Assembly: GCA_002403455.1 (NCBI GenBank)
Contig: DHHV01000134.1
Span: 20,697-51,400, forward strand
Origin: Hyphomonadaceae bacterium UBA4763
Lineage (GTDB): Bacteria > Pseudomonadota > Alphaproteobacteria > Caulobacterales > Aquidulcibacteraceae
Direction: 5' to 3'
Length of the DNA stretch: 30,704 bases
The notes beneath the pieces are model-generated. The model was not told the DNA's origin and made no database searches. It saw only the letters and a list, made by a program, of their open reading frames with translations. This document shows positions 1-7,943 of this stretch, in pieces. Both the position numbers and the translations under genes were made by a program. How positions within the stretch are numbered: position 1 is the stretch's first letter; each line of letters starts with the position of its first letter.

Positions 1-1605
1 CGGATTGGGCTCTCCGAGCCGTTGGCGTTGTCGAAAGAAGCGTTATTGACGCTGCCGCGCGATGGGGTTTCACCGATAATGCTGGAGGCGACCGCGCCAA
101 CGCTTGCCGTCGCGGTGCGTTTGGCCGGCGCCGACCGTCCCGAGGGCGCGCTGTCGTTTAACGCCTTGCGCTTCAGCGCGCAGTTGGACGTCGACGGAGG
201 CTTGCGCGCGGCGATCGCGGCGGCCGAGACGCTGGCCAATATAGATGTGGGGACGGCGCAGGCGCCCTTCCCTGTCGAATGGGCGTCGAAAAATCTGCTC
301 TTAACCGCGCGCCTGCCGAGCGCGTCAGCGCCGATCTTTGCCGATCTCAGCTTGGCGGGCGCGCGCATTGCCTCGCCGGCCTCACCTGCGGCGTTGCGCG
401 GCGGCGCGATCGAAGCGACGTTGGCGATCGATGCGGACGGATTGCGCGTCCAAACACTGAAGCGCGCCCTTGGTGAGGTCTATGCGCCGGGGGAAGCGCC
501 CTTGTTCGGCGCGATGCGCGTCTCGGCCGAGGGCGCCACGCAAGGCGGCGTCTTTGCGGGCCAAGCCAATGCGGCGCTGAGCGCGCGCCCCTTATCGACG
601 CTGGTGCGGGCGGACATCCAGCATGAATGGGCGAGCGCGACTGGCCAAGCCAGCCTGCGGACCGGCGCGCTGACGGTCGAGCCCGGCGGGCTGCAATTGG
701 CGCAAATCTTGCCGAGCATCGCCAGTCTGGCGCAAAATTCAGCCGGCGGCGCCGACGCCGATGGCGAAGTGCGCTGGTCCAAAGCGGGGCTCGCGCCGAT
801 TACCGCGACGGTCGCGCTGCGCGATCTGTCGTTTGAGCCGGAAGGCTTGCCGCGCATTGAAGGCTTGACGACGCAGATCCGCTTTGATGATTTTTTGAAC
901 CTGACCAGCCTGCCCGATCAGATCGTCCGGGTGCTGCGGATCGAAGGGCCGCTGCCGCTGGAAAACGGCGAAATCCGCTTTCAGATGAAAAAGGACGGCA
1001 TCGTCGATATCAGCTCGGCGCGGTGGCCGTTTGCCGGCGGTTTCCTGACGCTTCGACCGGCGCAATGGCGCCTGGACGGGGAGCCAAATGACATCGTCAT
1101 CGAAGCGGCGGCGATCGATCTTGCCCCCTTGGCGCAGATGTTGAAACTGAACGATGTTGACCTCACCGGCATTGTCAATGGCGCGGTGCCGATCCGGATT
1201 GCCGGCGAGGACCTCGCCGTGGAGAAGGGCTTGTTGTCCGCAGGCGGCGCCGGCCGGGTGCGCTATGCCGGCGCGGTGGGGGCGCAGGCGGCGTCGGCGG
1301 CGGGCGCGGCGAAGCTCGCCTTTGATGGGCTGTCGGATTTCGCCTATGATTTGCTGAGCGCCGAATTGAACGGCAAGCTGAACGGGCCGATGCGGCTTGA
1401 TTTGGTGCTGGAGGGGCGCAATCCGGCGCTTTTATATGGCCATCCGATCCGCTATGAAATTGGCGTCGAGGCTGATTTCGCCCAATTATTGGCTCAAACT
1501 TCTGCTAGTTTGAATTTGTGGTCGGTGGCGTTGTCATCGTCCGAAGCGCAGAATTCCATTCCGCCCGCGGCGGACGGGGGACAAGATGAACCAGAAAATG
1601 ATTGA
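1..1605 (+). CDS. ydbH: YdbH family intermembrane lipid-transport protein, C-terminal part (5' truncated by window edge)
   Basis: The frame is open from base 1 with no convincing start, so this is the C-terminal ~534 residues of a longer protein; E. coli YdbH is close to 880 aa. The sequence is a long run of amphipathic beta-like segments typical of AsmA-like proteins. It ends in the YdbH-type stretch around 'GRNPALLYGHPI', followed by an acidic, Pro-rich tail. In E. coli, YdbH is an inner-membrane-anchored periplasmic protein, partly redundant with TamB and YhdP, that moves phospholipids to the outer membrane and works with the lipoprotein YnbE. The next two genes are ynbE and ydbL, which makes the assignment strong. 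The stop overlaps the ynbE start by 20 nt, suggesting translational coupling. The upstream half and the promoter lie outside the window. Confidence 0.88.
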   Translation, partial: RIGLSEPLALSKEALLTLPRDGVSPIMLEATAPTLAVAVRLAGADRPEGALSFNALRFSAQLDVDGGLRAAIAAAETLANIDVGTAQAPFPVEWASKNLLLTARLPSASAPIFADLSLAGARIASPASPAALRGGAIEATLAIDADGLRVQTLKRALGEVYAPGEAPLFGAMRVSAEGATQGGVFAGQANAALSARPLSTLVRADIQHEWASATGQASLRTGALTVEPGGLQLAQILPSIASLAQNSAGGADADGEVRWSKAGLAPITATVALRDLSFEPEGLPRIEGLTTQIRFDDFLNLTSLPDQIVRVLRIEGPLPLENGEIRFQMKKDGIVDISSARWPFAGGFLTLRPAQWRLDGEPNDIVIEAAAIDLAPLAQMLKLNDVDLTGIVNGAVPIRIAGEDLAVEKGLLSAGGAGRVRYAGAVGAQAASAAGAAKLAFDGLSDFAYDLLSAELNGKLNGPMRLDLVLEGRNPALLYGHPIRYEIGVEADFAQLLAQTSASLNLWSVALSSSEAQNSIPPAADGGQDEPEND

Positions 1606-1813
1606 TCGGGCCCCAAGCAGAGGCGCAGCGCCCGCTTTGGCGGCCGGCCTTGGCCTGTCGCTCGCCGCCATGGCGTGCACGCCGACGATCCGGGTGGAAG
1701 CGCCGCGCGAGCCGATCGTCATCAACCTGAACGTCAAGATCGACCAGGAAGTGCGCTTAAAGCTCGATCGCGAAGTTTCGGCGTTGATCGCCGCCAATCC
1801 CGACATTTTCTAA
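1586..1813 (+). CDS. ynbE: YnbE family outer-membrane lipoprotein, YdbH partner
   Basis: This is a 75-aa protein with an N-terminal hydrophobic signal and a lipobox-like AMAC (Cys31; the -3 residue is Ala rather than the usual Leu). The mature part carries the conserved block around 'INLNVKIDQEVRLKLDRE' and ends in NPDIF. In E. coli, YnbE multimers and YdbH form an intermembrane bridge for lipid transport; that role is inferred here from family and neighbours. The ATG is preceded by a purine-rich ribosome site (GGGGGA, about 5 nt upstream) inside the 3' end of ydbH. The size agrees with the family (about 60-75 aa). Confidence 0.9.
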   Translation: MNQKMIDRAPSRGAAPALAAGLGLSLAAMACTPTIRVEAPREPIVINLNVKIDQEVRLKLDREVSALIAANPDIF

Positions 1814-1837
1814 TCTAGTCCTGCAAAGGGTGTGACC

Positions 1838-2185
1838 ATGTTTTTCCGTTCCTTTGTGATGATGTTGCTGGCGGCTGGCGCCGTGATGTGGGCCGCGCCC
1901 GCGCGCGCGATCGAGCATCCCGTGCTGTCGCCGGCAATGATTGCCGGCATTGTGGGTGAGCAAGCCGACGGCTTTTTGGGCCTCGTCTCGGAGAACGCCG
2001 ATGCGCAGGTGCGCGCCGCGCTGGCCGACGTCAATGAAAAGCGCCGCCAAGCCTATGTGCGCGCGGCAGCGGCGAACGGCCAACCGGTTGAAGTTTTTGC
2101 GCGCCTGACCGCCGAAAAGCAGATCAATAACTTGCCGGCCGGTCAATTTTACCGTGATCCGGCCGGGAATTGGATAAGGAAGTGA
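1838..2185 (+). CDS. ydbL: YdbL family (DUF1318) periplasmic protein
   Basis: This 115-aa secreted protein has a signal peptide ending near ARA (residue ~22). The mature region has the DUF1318 pattern: a helical region with 'RAALADVNEKRRQAY' and a C-terminal 'AGQFYRDPAGNWIRK'. In E. coli, YdbL is a periplasmic protein thought to help the YdbH-YnbE pair. I chose the ATG at 1838 because AAAGGG ends 7 nt before it; an in-frame GTG at 1832 is only 1 nt from that site. The gene begins 24 nt after ynbE, so the three genes form one transcription unit. The next gene downstream, argC, is convergent. Confidence 0.9.
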   Translation: MFFRSFVMMLLAAGAVMWAAPARAIEHPVLSPAMIAGIVGEQADGFLGLVSENADAQVRAALADVNEKRRQAYVRAAAANGQPVEVFARLTAEKQINNLPAGQFYRDPAGNWIRK

Positions 2186-2417
2186 TTTAAAAAACGCAAA
2201 GAGGTATGAAGCATTGAGCTACCGATGAACCAACCTGCCGTTACATTGGCGCCATATCGTTGGTTGATCCGGCTTTGTATGGAGCGAGCCGTGCGTAGAG
2301 AAAAACCTCCAGCCCTGTTAGAAAACACAATACAAGATTTATGAAATCAATAGATCGGCTGTATTCATTACCTAACACGCATTAATATTTTCTTGATAAA
2401 TTGATAAATCTCACCCC
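2186..2417. other. Convergent spacer between ydbL and argC, with a long-spaced inverted repeat
   Basis: No gene is seen in this 232-bp, AT-richer spacer. It contains a perfect 7-bp inverted repeat, AACCAAC at 2228-2234 and GTTGGTT at 2259-2265, separated by 24 nt. Neither strand shows a hairpin followed by a T-run, so I cannot call an intrinsic terminator although two operons end here. Confidence 0.4.
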
Positions 2418-3467
2418 TTACGGAAACAACGCCGGCAAATCGAGGCCAAGCGTCTCGGTCCAGCCCATCATAACATTGAGGTTCTGGATGGCTTGGCCGC
2501 CCGAGCCTTTGACAAGATTATCGATCGCCCCGATCAAGATGATCCGGCCCGGCACCCGATCGGCGACCATCGCGATCGCTGCGCGGTTCGTGCCCCGTAC
2601 GTGGCGCGTATCGGGCACGGCGCCAGGTTTCAGCACATGGACAAACGGCTCGCCTGCATAGGCCGCTTCCAGCGCCGCCCGCGCCGCCGCCGCATCCGCG
2701 CCGGCGACCAGATCGGCATGGATGGTCACATATTCCCCGCGGGTCATCGGCACGAGATGCGGGGTAAAGCTGACCATGACGGGCCGGCCAGCCGCATGGC
2801 TGAGCTCTTGCTCGATTTCCGGCGCATGGCGATGATTGCCGACGCTATAGGCGTGCAGGCCTTCGGCCGCTTCACAGAACAGATTGGCTTCTTTTAAGCC
2901 GCGCCCGGCCCCGCTGACCCCCGATTTCGCATCGATGATCAACCGATCGGCCGCGATCAATCCGGCTTTGACCAAGGGCAACAACGTCAGCAGCGTTGCG
3001 GTCGGATAACAGCCGGGGCAGGCCACCAAATCGGCGTCCGCCAGCGCCTCGCGCGCAAATTCGGTCAGGCCATAAACCGCCCGACGGCTGCGCGCCGGCG
3101 CCTTGTGCTTGACGCCATAGGTCGCCTCATAAACGGACGCGTCGCGAAAGCGATAATCGGCCGAAAGGTCGATGACCGTCACGCGGGCCGGTAATTGCTC
3201 GATGACGTCCTGGCTCGAGCCATGCGGCAAACAGGAGAATACGACGTCGCAGGCGTTCCAATCGACCGCCTCGATCGCCTCCAGCCGCCGATCGCCGAGT
3301 TCGGCCAAATGCGGGAACACCTCCGCCAACAACCGCCCGGCCTGCGCATTGGCGCATACCGGGCCGATCGCCAGTTTCGGATGACGCGCGAGCAGGCGCA
3401 GGGTCTCGGCGCCTGTATAGCCGGACGCGCCCAGCACCCCGACCACAAGACGCTCGGCGCCGCGCAT
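2418..3467 (-). CDS. argC: N-acetyl-gamma-glutamyl-phosphate reductase
   Basis: This 349-aa protein reduces N-acetylglutamyl phosphate to the semialdehyde with NADPH in arginine synthesis. The N-terminal Rossmann motif GASGYTGAE is at residues 13-21. The catalytic Cys is C153 in PGCYPT, and HRHAPEIEQE and VPMTRGEY motifs follow. The length fits the family (about 310-350 aa). The gene starts 6 nt after the rpsI stop and has no clear ribosome site of its own, so it is probably translated as part of the rplM-rpsI-argC unit. This linkage of ribosomal protein and arginine genes is familiar in Alphaproteobacteria. Confidence 0.96.
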   Translation of the reverse strand: MRGAERLVVGVLGASGYTGAETLRLLARHPKLAIGPVCANAQAGRLLAEVFPHLAELGDRRLEAIEAVDWNACDVVFSCLPHGSSQDVIEQLPARVTVIDLSADYRFRDASVYEATYGVKHKAPARSRRAVYGLTEFAREALADADLVACPGCYPTATLLTLLPLVKAGLIAADRLIIDAKSGVSGAGRGLKEANLFCEAAEGLHAYSVGNHRHAPEIEQELSHAAGRPVMVSFTPHLVPMTRGEYVTIHADLVAGADAAAARAALEAAYAGEPFVHVLKPGAVPDTRHVRGTNRAAIAMVADRVPGRIILIGAIDNLVKGSGGQAIQNLNVMMGWTETLGLDLPALFP

Positions 3468-3473
3468 GCAGAT

Positions 3474-3965
3474 TTAGCGTTTGGAGAATTGGAAGCTGCG
3501 GCGGGCTTTCGGCTTGCCGTATTTCTTCCGCTCGACGACGCGGCTGTCGCGGGTCAAAAAACCATGCGGTTTCAACACGGGGCGCAAAGCCGGCTCATAA
3601 TCGCACAACGCTTGCGCAATCCCGTGGCGCACCGCGCCCGCCTGCCCCGACAGGCCCGAGCCCTTGACCGTGCAGATCACGTCATATTGGTCGGCGCGAT
3701 CGGCCACCATGAAGGGCTGCTGGATCATCATGCGCAGCACCGGTCGCGCGAAATAAATACTCTGATCGCGGTCATTGACGGTGATCTTGCCCGAGCCGGG
3801 CTTTACCCATACCCGCGCAACGGCGTTTTTCCGCTTGCCCGTCGCATAAGCGCGCCCGAGCGCGTCGAGTTTTTGCTCGCGCAGGATCGCAATATGACCT
3901 TCGCCCGGACCGATTTCGCCCGCGAGGGATTGCAACGCGTCGAAGCCTTGTGATTGTTCAGCCAT
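3474..3965 (-). CDS. rpsI: 30S ribosomal protein S9
   Basis: This 163-aa protein has the S9 core 'RAYATGKRKNAVARVWVKPG' and 'ITVNDRD', and the invariant basic tail ending RRSFQFSKR, which reaches the ribosomal P site. It carries an N-terminal extension of about 35 residues, usual for alphaproteobacterial S9. The start is 1 nt after the rplM stop, so the two ribosomal genes are almost certainly co-transcribed and coupled. Confidence 0.98.
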   Translation of the reverse strand: MAEQSQGFDALQSLAGEIGPGEGHIAILREQKLDALGRAYATGKRKNAVARVWVKPGSGKITVNDRDQSIYFARPVLRMMIQQPFMVADRADQYDVICTVKGSGLSGQAGAVRHGIAQALCDYEPALRPVLKPHGFLTRDSRVVERKKYGKPKARRSFQFSKR

Positions 3966-3966
3966 C

Positions 3967-4443
3967 TTAGCCGATCCTTACATTTTTGGTGTTGCGCGAT
4001 TTGAAATCGACGCTTTCGGGTTGTTGCGCGGCATGCGGGTGATCGGCGCCGGCATAGACCCGCAATTTGGCCAATTGCTTGCGGGCCAACGGGCTTTCTT
4101 TGGGGAGCATCCGCTCGACGGCCTTTTCCAAGACGCGCTCGGGGTGTTTGCCTTCCAGCAAGCGGCGCGGCGAGGTTTCCTTCACCCCGCCCGGAAAGCC
4201 GGTATGCCAATAATAGCGCTTGTTCTCGTTCTTGCGGCCGGTGAACACCACTTTCTCGGCGTTGACGACAATGACATGGTCGCCGCAATCGGTATGCGGC
4301 GTGAAATCGGCGCGATGTTTGCCGCGCAAGCGCAGCGCGATAAACGACGCGAGACGACCGACGACGACGTCTTTGGCGTCGACGACGATCCATTTATTCT
4401 CGACCTCGGCCGGTTTGGCCGATAGAGTCTGTCTGGTCAGCAT
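3967..4443 (-). CDS. rplM: 50S ribosomal protein L13
   Basis: This 158-aa protein shows the L13 signatures 'KWIVVDAKDVVVGRLAS', 'VIVVNAEKVVFTG', the YYWHTGFPGG block and 'AVERMLPK'. L13 is an early-assembly protein of the large subunit. The ATG has AGGA 8-9 nt upstream. A sigma70-like promoter lies about 60 nt upstream (4501-4529). It is the first gene of the rplM-rpsI-argC unit and is divergent from the lipoprotein gene at 4547. Confidence 0.98.
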   Translation of the reverse strand: MLTRQTLSAKPAEVENKWIVVDAKDVVVGRLASFIALRLRGKHRADFTPHTDCGDHVIVVNAEKVVFTGRKNENKRYYWHTGFPGGVKETSPRRLLEGKHPERVLEKAVERMLPKESPLARKQLAKLRVYAGADHPHAAQQPESVDFKSRNTKNVRIG

Positions 4444-4500
4444 GCGATGATCCTGGTTTTGGATCGCGCCTGGCGCGTTCCGGCGCGAAAATGAGCTGCG

Positions 4501-4529
4501 CGTTTAGGCAGGACAAAATGCGAAGTCAA
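4501..4529 (-). promoter_or_regulatory. Candidate sigma70-type promoter for rplM-rpsI-argC
   Basis: Read on the minus strand: -35 TTGACT (4529-4524), a 17-nt spacer, and -10 TAAACG (4506-4501). The -35 matches consensus in 5 of 6 positions and the spacing is ideal; the -10 is weaker. The predicted start would give a leader of about 50 nt before the rplM ATG. Confidence 0.55.
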
Positions 4530-4546
4530 GCGGGAAAGCGAATTCG

Positions 4547-5311
4547 TTGATTTTTTCGTTCAAAAACAAACGCTTGAAGAAGCGGTATCTTGTTACCGCT
4601 ATTTCCTTGCTTGTTTTGTCCAGCTGCGGCGAGCCGGCGTCGCGAGGGAAAGCCCCGGCCATCAGCTTGCAAGCCGTCTGGGACGTTGTCGTTGATGGCG
4701 GGCGCGCCGAGACGCTGCTCGCGCTTCGCGCGCCTGGCGGCCAAGGCATTGTGGCGCTCGCGACGGCGCAGGAGATCCAGCTCCTTGACCTTGACGGTGA
4801 AATCGTCGATCGCGCGGCGGCGCAAAACGCCGATGATTTGCGGTTGTCTGTTGAAGGCGACCGCGTCCACTTACATTGGCGCGCCGATGCCGGCCAACCC
4901 GTCTCGGCGCAAATCGGACCTGGTGGACGCATCTTAACGGCGGCGCAATCTGACGCCGCGCGTGTCGAAACCGCCGCCGCGTTGCCACCGGGATTTCCGG
5001 AAGCGTCGCCCCGCGATCGCGGCATGATCGCCGGCGTCACGTTGGCGCTCGGGGATATGCGTCTTTATGCGTTTTTGCCGGACGCGGCCGCTTGGGCGCC
5101 GCTGGAGATGGCGGGGGGCGTCTCGGTCGTCGCGCCCCGCGCGCCCCTGGCCGTGGAAGGGCTCACCGATGTCCTCGGCGATCCGTCTTTAGGCGCGCAT
5201 GTGCTGATCTTGGCCGAAGCGGTCGAGGGCGGCGCGCGGATCACCTTTGTCCCCGCCGCCCCCTTGTTGACCGGATCTCAGCCGACAATTTCCGCGTCGC
5301 TGAAGAAATAA
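4547..5311 (+). CDS. Uncharacterised lipoprotein
   Basis: This 254-aa protein begins with a basic N-terminus, a hydrophobic stretch and a good lipobox LSSC (Cys27), so it should be exported and lipidated. The start is TTG with a GGGAAAG-like site about 9 nt upstream; a later TTG at 4574 is an alternative. The mature part is rich in short beta-like segments such as 'GIVALATAQEIQLLDLDGEI', which read like blades of a beta-propeller, but I cannot assign a family. The 3' end overlaps convergent ndk by 34 nt. It is a lone plus-strand gene between two minus-strand units. The reading frame looks genuine because of the lipoprotein signal; the function is unknown. Confidence 0.75.
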   Translation: MIFSFKNKRLKKRYLVTAISLLVLSSCGEPASRGKAPAISLQAVWDVVVDGGRAETLLALRAPGGQGIVALATAQEIQLLDLDGEIVDRAAAQNADDLRLSVEGDRVHLHWRADAGQPVSAQIGPGGRILTAAQSDAARVETAAALPPGFPEASPRDRGMIAGVTLALGDMRLYAFLPDAAAWAPLEMAGGVSVVAPRAPLAVEGLTDVLGDPSLGAHVLILAEAVEGGARITFVPAAPLLTGSQPTISASLKK

Positions 5312-5700
5312 GCGATCTCGGTCGCGGCGTTCTCGGCGCTGTCAGACCCGTGCACGGTGTTGGCCTCGATGCCGGAGGCAAAGCGATTGCGGATCGTGCC
5401 TTGCGCGGCGTTATAGGGGTTGGTCGCCCCCATGATCTCGCGATAGCGCGCCACGGCGTTGTCGCCTTCCAACACCTGCACGACCACCGGCCCTGACGTC
5501 ATGAATTTCACGAGGTCGTTGAAAAAGCCGCGCTCGCGATGGACCGCATAAAAGCCTTCGGCCTGTTCTTTGCTGAGACGCAGGCGCTTTTGCGCAATGA
5601 TGCGCAAGCCGGCGCCTTCGATCACGGCATTGACCGCGCCGGTCAGGCTGCGCGCCGTGCAATCGGGCTTCAAAATTGAAAAAGTGCGTTCGTTGGCCAT
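5278..5700 (-). CDS. ndk: Nucleoside diphosphate kinase
   Basis: This 140-aa enzyme transfers the gamma phosphate from ATP to NDPs through a phospho-histidine. Seen are the N-terminal 'ERTFSILKPD' with Lys11, 'GTIRNRFASGIEANTVHGSDS' features with active-site His117, and the C-terminal 'IAYFFSDAEI'. The length matches the family exactly. The ATG has AGGAA 5-6 nt upstream. Its last 34 nt overlap the convergent lipoprotein gene, so no separate terminator can lie between them. Confidence 0.98.
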   Translation of the reverse strand: MANERTFSILKPDCTARSLTGAVNAVIEGAGLRIIAQKRLRLSKEQAEGFYAVHRERGFFNDLVKFMTSGPVVVQVLEGDNAVARYREIMGATNPYNAAQGTIRNRFASGIEANTVHGSDSAENAATEIAYFFSDAEIVG

Positions 5701-5736
5701 CTTCGTTCCTTATGACTGACAGTTTGGCGGCAGAGC

Positions 5737-5765
5737 GTAAAGCCGATGCTGCGTCCAGGGGTCAA
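5737..5765 (-). promoter_or_regulatory. Possible ndk promoter
   Basis: On the minus strand TTGACC (5765-5760) is followed after 17 nt by CTTTAC (5742-5737). The -35 is good, the -10 poor. The position, about 36 nt before the ATG, is plausible. Confidence 0.3.
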
Positions 5766-5947
5766 GCGGCGACGATTGCCGCTTGCGCTGATTTTCTTTT
5801 GACGACGAGGACCTGTTGATGGTCAGGATTCATAACCGGCTTTCAATGTGACTCAAATTATGAAAATCACTCCGAGCTTCTCACGTTAAATAGACGACTT
5901 TCAGGATCGCTTCACCAGTCGCCATCCAAGCAATGTCGCGGTTTATC

Positions 5948-5968
5948 AATTTCCACGATAGGGAAATT
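5948..5968. promoter_or_regulatory. Inverted repeat, possible operator (IR1)
   Basis: AATTTCC (5948-5954) and GGAAATT (5962-5968) form a perfect 7-bp inverted repeat with a 7-nt spacer, the geometry of a dimer-binding site. It sits just upstream of a candidate -35 for the kinase gene. Confidence 0.4.
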
Positions 5969-5988
5969 AGGTTTTTGTGGGGCTTGTA

Positions 5989-6008
5989 AGGAATTTGTTA
6001 ACATTCCT
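5989..6008. promoter_or_regulatory. Inverted repeat overlapping the candidate -10 (IR2)
   Basis: AGGAAT (5989-5994) and ATTCCT (6003-6008) are perfect 6-bp arms around an 8-nt centre containing GTTAAC. The repeat covers the possible -10 TAACAT, so a bound protein would block that promoter. TTAAC also resembles a CtrA half-site, but no second half at the right distance is seen. Confidence 0.4.
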
Positions 6009-6077
6009 GAGGCCGAATCGCGCATAGTCAAGCTGTTCGCGTTTGCCTGCGTGTTATCCAACTTGGTCTAAATCTCT

Positions 6078-7943
6078 ATGCGCCATGAATCTGACCTGAC
6101 GACCGGTAAATCTGCGTCTGATGGAGAGGGGCGGCCCGAAACGCCCTGGATGGTCTCGCTGCTCGGCGCCGCCGCCATTTTAGTCGCCGTCATTCAGTTG
6201 CTTCTGTTCATTGCAACAAATTTCGCGGGCGACCAGGGACTTTCAGCTGACCTTGCGGCGTTGTCGCGCCAGCTATCGCCAGCAATTGCTTTGATCGCCA
6301 TGTTTACATTGGGCGGGCTAGGCCTTTGGGCGTTTGCAAAAGCGCCCGCCGACCAAACCAAACTCGCCGACCGCGCGTTTTTCGCCGACGTGGCGCGGGT
6401 GGCCGCAGAGGGGCGGCTGGAGCGTGCATTGCGCGTGACAAAATGCGGATTTTGGGAATGGAACCCCGGAACGGGAAATTTCACTGGCAGCGACACCCTC
6501 GCAAAGTTCGTTGGCGGCAATGGCAGGGTCGATTCCTTGGCGCAATTCTATGATCTGGTGGCCCCGGCAAGTCGCGCCTTGCTCCAAGACGGGATCGAAC
6601 GGGCCGCCGGCGGCGCGAGCATAGAGCTGACCTTGCGCGGAGTCGCCAATAATGGCCGGCAATGGCTTCATGTCACTGCTGCCTTGGACAGCCGCTCAAA
6701 GGATGAGCCGTTGGTCTTTGGCTTGATTTTGGACGTCACAACCGAGCGCGAAGCCGAGCGCCGCGTGCAAAGCGCGAACCGGTTGCTGCGCGACGCTATC
6801 GAGTGGATGAACGGCCCGCTCGCGCTTTGGGATTCGCGCAAGCGCCTTGTGATCTGGAATCGGCAATTCGTGCTGACATTTCAATTGCCCGCCGAGATCG
6901 TTCGACCTGGCGCGCATTATGATCAGGTGTGGGCTCACGCAGCCCGCGTTTTGCAGACCGACTCACCGTCGCCGACTGAAACAAATGTACGCAACTTGCA
7001 TTTGCTCACTGGCCGGTGGCTTCGCTTGGAAGAGCGGCATTCCTTGGAAGGCTCCATGGTAACTACCGCGATTGACATTACCGATATGCGCAATGCTGCC
7101 CTGCGGCTTGAGCAAAATGATCGTCAATTGCGCCGGCTAATCGAAGATCTGAAAGCCTCAGAACTGCGCGCGCAGGAATTATCCGAACTCCACAAGGAAG
7201 CAAAAATTCGCGCGGAGGCAGCTAACGCCGCAAAGACAGCGTTTTTGAATAATATGAGTCATGAACTTCGCACGCCATTGACAGCGATTATCGGGTTTTC
7301 AGAAGTAATGCATCAAGAATTGATGGGTCCATTAGGATCGCCCACTTATCACAATTATGTGAAAGACATAGAGAGTAGCGGCCAACATTTGCTTGATTTG
7401 ATTAACAACATTCTCGACATGGCAAAAATGCAGGCTGACAAGATCCGGCTGCGGCCGAGCGTTTTTTCCCCAGAAGACGCAGTCGACATCGCCATTCGTA
7501 TGATCCAGCGTCGCGCGCAGGAAAAAAATATTACCTTGCGCGTGCAACTGCCAGAATTGCCAGATATTCAAGCGGACTACAGCGCTGTCAAACAGATGCT
7601 TATCAATATTCTTTCAAACGCAATAAAGTTTACACCAGAAAATGGGAATGTTGAGTTCACCGCAAAAACTGTTCGTGAGATGATCGTATTCACTGTTCAA
7701 GACAACGGGATTGGCATCCCGAAGAAAGACTTAAATCGAATTGGTTTGCCGTTTGAACAAGTTGAAACCGATTTGCATCGGCAAAACCCTGGAACGGGGC
7801 TGGGCCTTGCACTTACCCGTTCATTTGCCGAATTACACGGCGGCAAGCTCGAATTGTTGAGCGAAGAAGGGGTCGGGACGACCGTTAATATTTATTTGCC
7901 CGTTACTCCACCGGAGGAGACTCAGCTGCTGGCGGCGGAATAG
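6078..7943 (+). CDS. PleC/DivJ-like membrane sensor histidine kinase with PAS domains
   Basis: This 621-aa protein has two N-terminal membrane segments (about residues 25-49 and 66-88) with only a short loop between them, so input is probably cytoplasmic or in the membrane. A PAS domain follows (about 118-225), then a PAS_7-like domain (about 234-340), a coiled linker (340-385), HisKA with phospho-acceptor His395 in NNMSHELRTP, and a HATPase domain with N-box Asn514, G1 DNGIGIP (542-548) and G2 GTGLGL (572-577). The block after the His box ('GPLGSPTYHNYVKDIESSGQHLLDLI', interrupted here only by reading) and 'GLPFEQVE' are very like the PleC/DivJ group that controls cell-cycle regulators in Caulobacter. 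No response regulator is adjacent; DivK/PleD-type partners would be encoded elsewhere. The last 41 nt overlap the convergent metal-sensor gene. Confidence 0.9.
   Translation: MRHESDLTTGKSASDGEGRPETPWMVSLLGAAAILVAVIQLLLFIATNFAGDQGLSADLAALSRQLSPAIALIAMFTLGGLGLWAFAKAPADQTKLADRAFFADVARVAAEGRLERALRVTKCGFWEWNPGTGNFTGSDTLAKFVGGNGRVDSLAQFYDLVAPASRALLQDGIERAAGGASIELTLRGVANNGRQWLHVTAALDSRSKDEPLVFGLILDVTTEREAERRVQSANRLLRDAIEWMNGPLALWDSRKRLVIWNRQFVLTFQLPAEIVRPGAHYDQVWAHAARVLQTDSPSPTETNVRNLHLLTGRWLRLEERHSLEGSMVTTAIDITDMRNAALRLEQNDRQLRRLIEDLKASELRAQELSELHKEAKIRAEAANAAKTAFLNNMSHELRTPLTAIIGFSEVMHQELMGPLGSPTYHNYVKDIESSGQHLLDLINNILDMAKMQADKIRLRPSVFSPEDAVDIAIRMIQRRAQEKNITLRVQLPELPDIQADYSAVKQMLINILSNAIKFTPENGNVEFTAKTVREMIVFTVQDNGIGIPKKDLNRIGLPFEQVETDLHRQNPGTGLGLALTRSFAELHGGKLELLSEEGVGTTVNIYLPVTPPEETQLLAAE

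Larger units (their letters stand above)
5701..6077. other. 377-bp divergent intergenic region upstream of ndk and the PleC-like kinase
   Basis: No coding sequence is evident. The half near the kinase gene is AT-rich and holds two inverted repeats (5948-5968 and 5989-6008) and a weak promoter candidate: TTGTGG at 5975-5980, 18-nt spacer, TAACAT at 5999-6004. A GAATC site (GANTC, the CcrM methylation motif of many Alphaproteobacteria) lies at 6015-6019. The kinase ATG has no clear ribosome site. Confidence 0.45.

Noticed and set aside
5870..6025. CtrA binding site upstream of the kinase gene
   Set aside because: TTAAC half-sites occur, but no second half at the 7-nt spacing of TTAA-N7-TTAA was found.
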